From contig CM042686.1 of assembly GCA_023614405.1 (NCBI GenBank), forward strand, positions 471,480,740-471,544,739: DNA of 64,000 nt, given 5' to 3'. Both the position numbers and the translations under genes were made by a program. How positions within the stretch are numbered: position 1 is the stretch's first letter; the number at the start of each line of letters is the position of its first letter. This DNA comes from Avena insularis. Taxonomy: Eukaryota > Streptophyta > Magnoliopsida > Poales > Poaceae. A model generated the notes under the pieces. It searched no databases. It worked only from the letters and a program-made list of their open reading frames with translations, and had not been told where the DNA came from. Shown here in pieces: positions 56,682 through 64,000 of this stretch.

Positions 56682-57558
56682 GAAAGCGAGCTCGTCAACT
56701 TCCTCCGTGAGAATCGGGATATCTTTGCTTGGTCCACACATGACTTGCAAGGTGTTCCGAGGGAGTTGGCCGAGCACTCTTTGAATGTGAGATCTAGAGC
56801 AAAGCCAGTGAAGCAACCTCTCCGCCGCTTCGCCGAAGATAGGAGAAAAGTCATTGGAGATGAGATAGCTCAGCTCCTAGCAGCTGGGTTTATCATGGAA
56901 GTGCTTTACCCGGATTGGCTATCTAATCCGGTGCTGGTGGAAAAGAAGAAAGACGATCCGAATGTGGCAGTGGTTTGGCGTATGTGTATCGATTACACGA
57001 ACCTGAATAAGGCATGCCCTAAAGATCCATTCCCACTGCCAAGGATAGACTGCGTTTATCACCCCGTACGGGGCTTATTGTTATCGCACCATGCCTTTTG
57101 GTTTACGTAACGTAGGGGCAATGTACCAAAGATGTATGCAAAAATGTTTACACGACCAAATTGGTGGAAATGTGCAAGTTTATGTGGATGATGTGGTTAT
57201 AAAGACCAAGGAAAGAAAAACGCTCCTTGATGATATCAGGCAAACGTTCGTGAACCTAAGAAGATTCCGAATGAAGCTTAACCCGGAGAAATGTACCTTC
57301 GGTGTCTCGGCTGGAAAATTACTTGGATTTCTTATCTCCAGCCGAGGTATCGAAGTTAACCCGACAAAAATCCGAGCCATAGAGAGAATGGAATTGCCGA
57401 AGTGTCTTAATGATGTCCAGAAGTTCACTGGTTTCCTGGCATCTTTAAGTCGGTTTGTATGTCGGATGGGAGAAAAGGCATTGCCTCTCTATCAACTAAT
57501 GAAAAAGCGGACAAGTTCGTATGGACGCCGCAGGCCAATGAAGCCTTCATCCAATTAA
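56682..57558 (+). pseudogene. Element E reverse transcriptase, with internal deletion
   Basis: ESELVNFLRENRDIFAWSTH, VKQPLRRFAEDRRKVI, WLSNPVLVEKKKDDPNVAVV, RMCIDYTNLNKACPKDP. After FPLPRID the sequence jumps: compared with B, 101 bp are missing at about 57050, removing the VDAYSG block with the first catalytic Asp and shifting the frame. The rest is intact: MPFGLRNVGAMYQRCM, VQVYVDDVVIKTKER (about 57175, catalytic DD), LGFLISSRGIEVNPTKI. It ends in a shift near 57520. Confidence 0.85.
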
Positions 57559-58289
57559 AGAAAATGTTAGCCACTGCACCAGTGTTAGCCTCTCCATTAT
57601 CAAAATAGCCAATGTTGGTCTATATAGCCGCAACCAACCGAGTTGTAAGTGTAGTGGTGGTGGTAGAGCGCGATGAAGAGGGTAAGTCAGTGCAAAGGCA
57701 AGTCTATTACCTGAGCGAGGTATTATCCGCATCGAAGCAAAACTATCCTCACTATCAGAAAATGGCATATGGTGTGTACATGTCGGCAAAGAAGCTAAAA
57801 CACTACTTTGAAGAACACCCAATCAAAGTGATATGTGAAGCCCCCATATCTAAGATAATGAGCAACAAGGATGCCAGCGGCCGAATTGCAAAATGGGCAA
57901 TTGAGCTAGCCCCTTATGCTCTACAATACGACAGGAGAGATGCGATCAAGTCTTAGGCTATGGCCGAATTTTTCGTGGATTGGGCCGAGATGCAATACGA
58001 ACCACCATTACTAGATCCGAACTACTGGAGAATGCACTTTGATGGATCAAAAACAAAAACCAGGTTAGGCATCGGAGTTGTACTTACCTCGCCAAAGAAC
58101 GACCAACTGAAGTATGTGCTGCAAATCCATTTCACAGCGTCAAACAATGTCTCTGAATATGAAGCACTTGTGCATGGGCTCAAAGTGGCAAAAGAAATTG
58201 GAATACGTCGGATCCAATGCTTTGGCGACTCGGATTTGGTAGTTTAGCAAGTCTCGGGGCAGTGGGATGCTCTTGATCCAAACCTGGCA
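57559..58289 (+). pseudogene. Element E RNase H and second (archaeal-type) RNase H
   Basis: After a TAG at about 57606: MLVYIAATNRVVSVVVVVER, YYLSEVLSASKQNYPHYQKM, KHYFEEHPIKVICEAPISKI. A TAG at about 57955 precedes AEFFVDWAEMQYEPP and the second RNase H: MHFDGSKTKTRLGIGVVL (about 58033), ASNNVSEYEALVHGLKVAKE, CFGDSDLVV, with a TAG at 58245 where B has CAG. The last catalytic acid lies downstream in LENEAADILSKLG (about 58360). Confidence 0.85.
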
Positions 58290-59831
58290 TTGTACAGATT
58301 CCGTGTGCAAAAGATATTTGGGTACTTTGAGGGATGCGAGTTTCACCATGTACCCCGGCTGGAAAACGAGGCTGCCGACATATTGTCGAAGCTCGGATCA
58401 ACCCAACAAGCAATTCCACTGGGTGTAGCACTAGAACACCTCAGAAAACCATCTATCAGGTCGTCCCCAGAAACCGACTCAATCTACATCCCGGCAGATC
58501 CGGAGTCTGGAGCTGTGCCCATGGACATTGATGTGGGAAGTGGTTCAGGAAACCCGGGGACTACGCAGCGAAATCCGGCCGAGGTTATGCTGGTGGAGAA
58601 AATGGAAGTATATGAGGATGTGTTTCCAGTCCGAGCCATACCTGCTTGGGCATTGCCTATATTCCAGTTCCTGAAGGATGGATCCTTGCCCGATGATGAA
58701 GTGCTTTCAAGGCAAGTGCAGAGGCGCGCTAAGGCATACACGATTATCAATGCCGAGCTATACAAGAGAAGTGTCACAAACATCCTCCAACGATGTGTTG
58801 ACCCGGAATAAGGGCTTGACATCCTCCGAGATATACATCAAGGGGAATGTGGGCATCACGCCTCATCCAGAGCTTTAGTTGCAAAAGCTTTCCGGCATGG
58901 GTTCTATTGGCCAAGTGCCTTAGAACAAGCAGAAGATCTAGTAAGAAAGTGCAATGGTTGTTAGAGGTATGCTACCAAGACACATATGCCAATGTCGGAG
59001 CTCAAGACTATACCAATTACATGGCCATTTGTTGTATGGTGTTTGGACATGGTTGGACCGTTTAAACCAGCGAGAGGGAACATGACCCACATCTTAGTCA
59101 TGGTTGATAAGTTTACAAAATGGATTGAAGTAAAGCTAATAAGAAAATGTGATGGAGCTACGCCCGTGACATTCCTCAAAGATATCATCTTGAGATACGG
59201 TTATCCTCAAAGTATCATAACAGATAATGGCACCAATTTTACTGAAGGAGCATTCGCGCGATTCTGCCGAGATAAGAAGATCTGGATGGATGTGGCCTCG
59301 GTAGCCCACCCTGCATCAAACGGGCAAGTGGAAAGATCCAACGGATTAGTATTATTCGGGATAAAACCCCGGCTCATTGAGCCGCTGCAAAGATCAGCGA
59401 GGTGCTGGATAGAAGAACTACCAGCGGTACTGTGGAGTTTAAGAACAACTCCGAATCGATCAACAGGCTATACGCCATTCTTTCTGGTATATGGGGCAGA
59501 AGCTATATTACCAATCGACATAGAGCATGAATCGCCTAGGGTCACCCAATACATAGAAGCCGAAGTGCGAGAAGCCCGGCAAAATGATGTTGATCTGCTG
59601 GAAGAAGCGAGAGAATTGGCATTGTCCAGATCCGCCATATATCAGCAAAATCTCCGACGCTATCATAGTTGGAAGGTTAACCCCCGAGTCTTCCGAGAAG
59701 GTGATCTGGTACTCTGGTTGGTACAACATACTACCGGCATGCATAAGCTATGCCCCCCATGGGAAGGGCCATTCATTGTGAGCAAAGCATTGCACAATGA
59801 CTCGTATTATCTCATCGATGCAAAACCATAG
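58290..59831 (+). pseudogene. Element E integrase (catalytic triad intact)
   Basis: Linker and RNase H tail 58290-58811, a TAA at 58809, DIHQGECGHHASSRALVAK (zinc finger His pair), RKCNGC and a TAG at 58963. From 58986, 281 open codons: VVWCLDMVGPFKPARG (first Asp), SIITDNGTNFTEGAFARF (about 59212, second Asp), NGQVERSNGLVL (about 59320, Glu). The spacing between the second Asp and Glu is 35 residues, as in active D,D-35-E integrases. C-terminal EGDLVLWLVQHT..PPWEGPFIVSKAL is the GPF module. The catalytic core would be complete if the upstream stops were bypassed. Confidence 0.88.
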
Positions 59832-60536
59832 GAGAAGAACAAGGCGGATAGGTCCAGCGAGGAATCTAAGCGTCCATGGAATGTAGCTCTACTTCGTCCG
59901 TTCTACACTTAGCAAAGAAGTGTGTGTATCCGAGTCTCTCATACATCTGTATGTATGCCGACAGTGAGTTTATCAATGAAATTGTGGCACCTCGAGCAGT
60001 AACTCGGGGACCGACTTAATAATATTTGTTGTCTTCTGTACTTGTTATTTATTTTTATGTCGGTTGGTTTAAGTTGCTTCTGCCTAAGCCGGATTAGTAG
60101 TGTGTGAGCACCAAAAACTCAACTCTTCGATTTGCTGCTGTCCAACAAGATTTGGCTTCATGGCAAGCAAGAGAGCAAGTTTGGAATTGCGTAGCACACG
60201 GTAAACGACTAAGGAAAAGAACTTAATCGAGCCGACATTTGTTATTTTGACTAACCTTATGTTTACCTTGTTTTTACTATGCTGAATTATTTTTGAGCTA
60301 GTCCTAAAGTTTCCAAGTATTGTTAAGTCAATTGTTGAAACTCGGACTTGTAAGTCATAAAACTGAACCAATGTAGACACGAGCCAAGCCAAGAAATTGG
60401 AGAAACAAGAAAATGAAACTCGGGGACTACGCCCAAGTTAATCCGGCACGAGCAACTTAGTAGCAAAACATAATTTGTGTGCTTAATACATTTGCACCCG
60501 GCATACTGGGGATCTGATAAACTGCAAAGTGTTTGA
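59832..60536. other. Convergent spacer between pol and antisense gene, element E
   Basis: About 700 bases without a frame, homologous to 36109-36754 in B. It contains AACTCGGGGACCGACT (60001) and ACTCGGGGACTACGCCC (about 60419), PPT-like words. The antisense gene ends at 60537 on the other strand. Confidence 0.55.
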
Positions 60537-63500
60537 TCAAGGAGCAGCAGGGGGAGGTAACTCGCCACCAGCAGATGGAACTCCGGCCTCGGCTTTAGCA
60601 TCATCTTCATCTTCTTCGCCGTCTGAGGCTTCGTCCTCTTCCTCCTCACCCGAACCATCTTCGACATATTCGTCGTCAACAGCGCCAAGGAAGCTTGGTC
60701 CCTTGTTCCATTGATGGATGGGGGCATACTGAATGAGGCTATGGGCGCAAGCCTTGCGCTGAGCTATCCAATCCGGGTCATTGGACCACCTTGATCCGGT
60801 GCGCATGCGCTCGAGAAGCTTTAGGTTTATTTTTTCATACCATGTGAGCACATAGTGGAGGACGGTTTCAGCTCTGGCACGTCCGGCGGATTCCCTCCAG
60901 AGGTCAAGTTGAGTCTCACACTCCATTAACTTGTTAATTAGAGCAGTGGACCCCTCCAGAGTGTCTTCATCAGGCCAAAAGGCATTGAAGATCCGGAATG
61001 CTACATCCAGGATATCCTTACCATAGTTCTTCACAATCTCGACACGAGAAGATAAGCTGACCAGCAGGTCCTCCATGTCATAGGGAATATTTTCAGCGCC
61101 AGGACCAGTTGGGGTACCCCTCTTTTGGCGGAACTTGGCAACGGCACTAGATGCAATGGCATCACCCTCCGGAAATTTGTCTAAAAACGAGATAAGTGAA
61201 ATAAGTAAAGGAAGTTGACCTGGAAAGATTCATGTCGGTTGAAGGAAAAGAGCTTACGAGAAATATGGCTGTGGATCCGGGTCAGCTCCTTGGTGCAGTT
61301 GTCACGCCTTTTCCGGAGTTGCACAAGTTCAGCATTTGCCAACTCAAGCTTAGTGTCGGCCTCCTTCAGCAGTTCTTGATCTTTGGCAATTTGGAGGTTG
61401 AGACATTCCCATTCCTCGATGAAATCTTGGCCAGCTTTATCCATCTCAGTTTTGTGGAGTGCCTTGAGTTTTTTCATTTCTGCATTGAGCTTGGCAATCT
61501 CATCATCTTTGGTCCGGAGGAGGGCAAGCTCATCGTCCTTCTTCTTAAGTTCGGCCTGATGCTGCCCTGCTTGTTCGAGAAAATGCAGCATCATATCAGG
61601 CACGAGCACACTATCTTCAAGAGATGTTGAAATAGTTTGTTGACCCGGCAAAGCCGAGGTATGAATATTCGCCGAGCTCCGGAGAAGGGAAAGAGAGCAC
61701 AGAAGTTAAGTAACTGAAGTGACTTACCTTTTATCTGGTCCAAATTCTTCCTCATGAGGGTGTTCTCAGCCTCCACTTCGGCTGCCCAATCCGAATAACA
61801 GATTAGTTCGGCGGGAAAAGACAAAGAAAGATGGAACAAGCCAAGGAGAAAACTTACCCCGTTTCTCAAACTCAGCGAGAACCGTAGAATGTTTCGAGCG
61901 CAGCGCCTTATGTGTGTCCAAGAGGCGCTGAAACTCGGCGCTCTGGTGATTGGTGGTAACCTAAGAAAAGCAAAGTTGACTTGATCATGTGCATATTCGA
62001 AGTGTACAAGATCCGAGCCAAGTGAAACTTAACCCGGCTCTAGGTGTGTGCATATTCGAAGTGTACAAAATCCAGGCCAAGTGGAACTTAACCCGGCTCT
62101 AGGTGTGCGCATATTCGAAGTGTACAAAATCCGGGCCAAGTGGAACTTAACCTAGCTCTAGGTGTGTGCATATTCAAAGTGTACAAGATCCGGGCCAAGT
62201 GGAACTTAACCCGGCTCTAGGTGTGTGCATATTCGAAGTGTGCAAGATCCGGCCAAGTGGAAGTTAACCCGGCTCTAGGTGTGTGCATATTCTAAGTGTA
62301 CAAGATCCATGCCAAGTGGAACTTAACCCGGCTCTAGGTGCGTGCATATTCGAAATTACTACGGAGCTACGCTAATTCTCTAAGGAGCATCCGACCGAGT
62401 AACAAGTTACTCCCCCGGAGGCTCGGGGACTAATGGTTATATGACTAAGCACTAGTACATGTTAAAGAAAAGACGAAGTAGCGTACCTCCATCATCCGGT
62501 CGGCAAGGTTGATAGCTTTGGCAGCTGTGTTCATCTGCACGGCAAACTTGGCAGGCCCAAATTTCTCCGGGAGATCATCATTATTGACGAACTCCGCCTT
62601 GTTCCAGTTATTGACAAACTTGATCAGGGCCGGAGGATAGCGTTCTCCACTAAGCATGTGGGGCGCGATCAAACCCTTGGCGTGGGCCTCCCTCCTCTCA
62701 ACTTGTGCAGCAGCGGGGCTGGTGTGCAGAACAAGTTGCACATCAGCTGACCCGGCAGAGGTGTCTTTCTTCGGTGGGGTCTTCTTCGGAAGCATGAACG
62801 CGAGCGTGCACTATCCAGCCTCGATAGATGCTGCCCTGGCGGCGTCAGAAGCTTTCTTGCCCTTGGGCTGCTGCTGAGAGGTTGAAGTATGTGTTGCGGA
62901 TTTGCCCTTGGGCACAGCCTTGGTGCTAGCCTTGGTGCTGGTTGTGTCTTCTCGCTGATCCTTGGAAGACTCGGACGAGGCGGAGGGAGTTGGTGATGTT
63001 GCTGATGCTTGTGCTGCTGATGTTGGTGCTGATGCTGGTGCTTGTGCTAGTGCTTGTCTTGGCGGGGGTGTTGTTGGTACCTCGGAGGTAGCTGGTTGCG
63101 GCTGAGCCGAAGTGGAGCTGGGAGCAACCGCTGCCTCGGCAGAGCCACTTCCCCCTGCTCCAAGGTTTCCCTCCTCTAGACGAGGTGTGCTAGAACCCGG
63201 AGCAGCCGATGAACCCTCCTGAATGGGACTCAACGGGCGTGAATCGTCGCCACTAGGGGGAGAAGGGCTATGCCGGAAGGGTGAAGCAATACTGGATCCG
63301 CTCTGAGGTACCTCCACCGTAGCCCTGCCGAATCAAACAACGAATAATAAGTTACCACAGAAGAAAAGCACGAAGCAAAAGGATTAGACGGAGAGAAAGG
63401 TGACTTACTCGTCAGAAGTCAATGGCTCCTTGGGTTTCCGAGCTCTCTGAGCTGTGGCCTTAGTCGTAGGCTTAGTGGCGGCTTTGTCTGCGGACTTCTT

Positions 63501-64000
63501 TCGCCTCTTGGTTGGTTTAGAAGGTCTGGAGGAAGAAGCAGAAGCAGATCCCCTTTTCTTTGACGCGGCCGAGACAGGCTCGCTTGTGGCAAGGGGAGGA
63601 TCTTCGTGGATCTGCCCACCCGGGTTAGCTGATGCCGGAAAGGCATAAGAAAGGGGCAGCGTCAAATGCTTCCATCACCTCAATGTCGGAATCATCTTCA
63701 TCATCGGGCCAATCTCTTAAAGAAGAGAAGTTACCGGTGGGTCGCTTGGTCGCATCAGGGAATGGCAGGAACATCTCCTGATCTGGCTCCTCCTCGTCTG
63801 GGGCATCTCGATCATTCACCCATTTAAGAGAAGGCTCGGTGCCATCCTCGAGGGTTTGCTGAAGAAACAACTAAGAAGAAAATACAAAGGAATCAAACAA
63901 CAACCTCCAACATATGATATAACTCGGAAAAAGATTGGATCACGAGATTTACCGCAGGAGGAAGCCTATCTCCGCAGAAGTGCTCGATCCCCCACTCCCA
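60537..64000 (-). pseudogene. Antisense gene of element E (coiled-coil protein, 5' end outside)
   Basis: Exons right to left: acidic part (63870-63660: SSLRDWPDDEDDSDIEVMEA), NLS-like KRGSASASSSRPSKPTKRRK (63590 down to 63409), Ser/Pro/Ala-rich (63324-62811), conserved helical block (62795-62487, ending RMMEV), coiled coil with long Lys/Glu/Leu heptads (61651-61181), and a last exon (61076-60537) with FNAFWPDEDTLEGSTALINK, LDLWRESAGRARAETVL, RTGSRWSNDPDWIAQRK and an acidic tail. Introns 63325-63408 and 61961-62486 have GT and AG ends. The N-terminal domain is outside. It overlaps no pol frame. No clear stop is seen inside exons except at about 62812. Function unknown. Confidence 0.7.
61985..62355 (-). 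repeat. 59-bp minisatellite in an intron of E's antisense gene
   Basis: About six full copies and one partial copy of a unit containing GTGCATATTCGAAGTGTACA and GTGGAACTTAACCCGGCTCT. It lies in the intron 61961-62486, the counterpart of the B intron that holds a related 60-bp array. Confidence 0.85.

Larger units (their letters stand above)
52480..64000 (+). mobile_element. Element E: Tat-lineage Ty3/gypsy element, sister of B (3' end outside)
   Basis: LTR (52480-53273), tRNA-Lys PBS, gag, protease, RT, two RNases H, integrase, convergent spacer and antisense gene, all in the same order as B, without interruption up to the window end. Inserted in element F; left duplication candidate ATGAC. 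A 101-bp deletion in RT, several TAG stops and frameshifts make it non-autonomous. Confidence 0.88.

Overview
The window is nuclear DNA of a large-genome grass, most likely a pooid (oat, ryegrass or Triticeae relatives). It holds no recognisable cellular gene: nearly every base belongs to retrotransposons nested in one another. The grass call rests on the element types: Athila-type elements with tRNA-Asp-like primer sites, including gag-only 'Sabrina'-like ones; Tat-lineage Ty3/gypsy elements with a tRNA-Lys primer site, a second RNase H and an antisense gene; a plant L1-type LINE; and a 5.3-kb solo LTR of LARD/Sukkula size. Species and family names are inference.

Layout. (A) 1-5179 is the 3' part of a gag-protease-only Athila-like element, ending in a complete 3' LTR (3756-5179). 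It sits in an old DUF4283-type LINE ORF1 (5180-5339, resuming at 9847-10287), which is also split by a nearly complete, frameshifted L1 LINE (about 5340-9846). (B) 10618-46550 is a Tat element with LTR, PBS, gag, protease, RT, two RNases H, integrase and an antisense gene, broken by four insertions: element C (13961-24518, Tat, opposite orientation, TSD ACCAG), element D (25945-33814, gag-protease-only Athila-like, with a deletion at its right end), solo LTR G (37046-42374, TSD TCATT) and element F (46551 onward, Athila-like with RT but no integrase). Element E (52480 to the window end) is a second copy of the B family and lies inside F. The right ends of B, E and F are outside the window.

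How the parts work together. In the Tat elements the sense strand carries gag, protease, RT-RNase H, a second archaeal-type RNase H and integrase. The strand opposite carries, downstream of pol, a multi-exon gene for a coiled-coil protein of the 'putative gypsy type transposon' (Transposase_28-like) family. In C four exon junctions are phase-consistent, and in B and E one intron at the same position carries a roughly 60-bp minisatellite. A and D have an open gag-protease frame but no pol, so they would depend on enzymes supplied by another element. All pol genes are broken by stops, frameshifts, deletions or catalytic changes.

The observations I would follow first: an in-frame stop at the protease/RT boundary shared by B and E, with one at the equivalent place in F; the antisense intron-containing gene; and an array of hairpins in F whose arm sequence also occurs in F's LTR.
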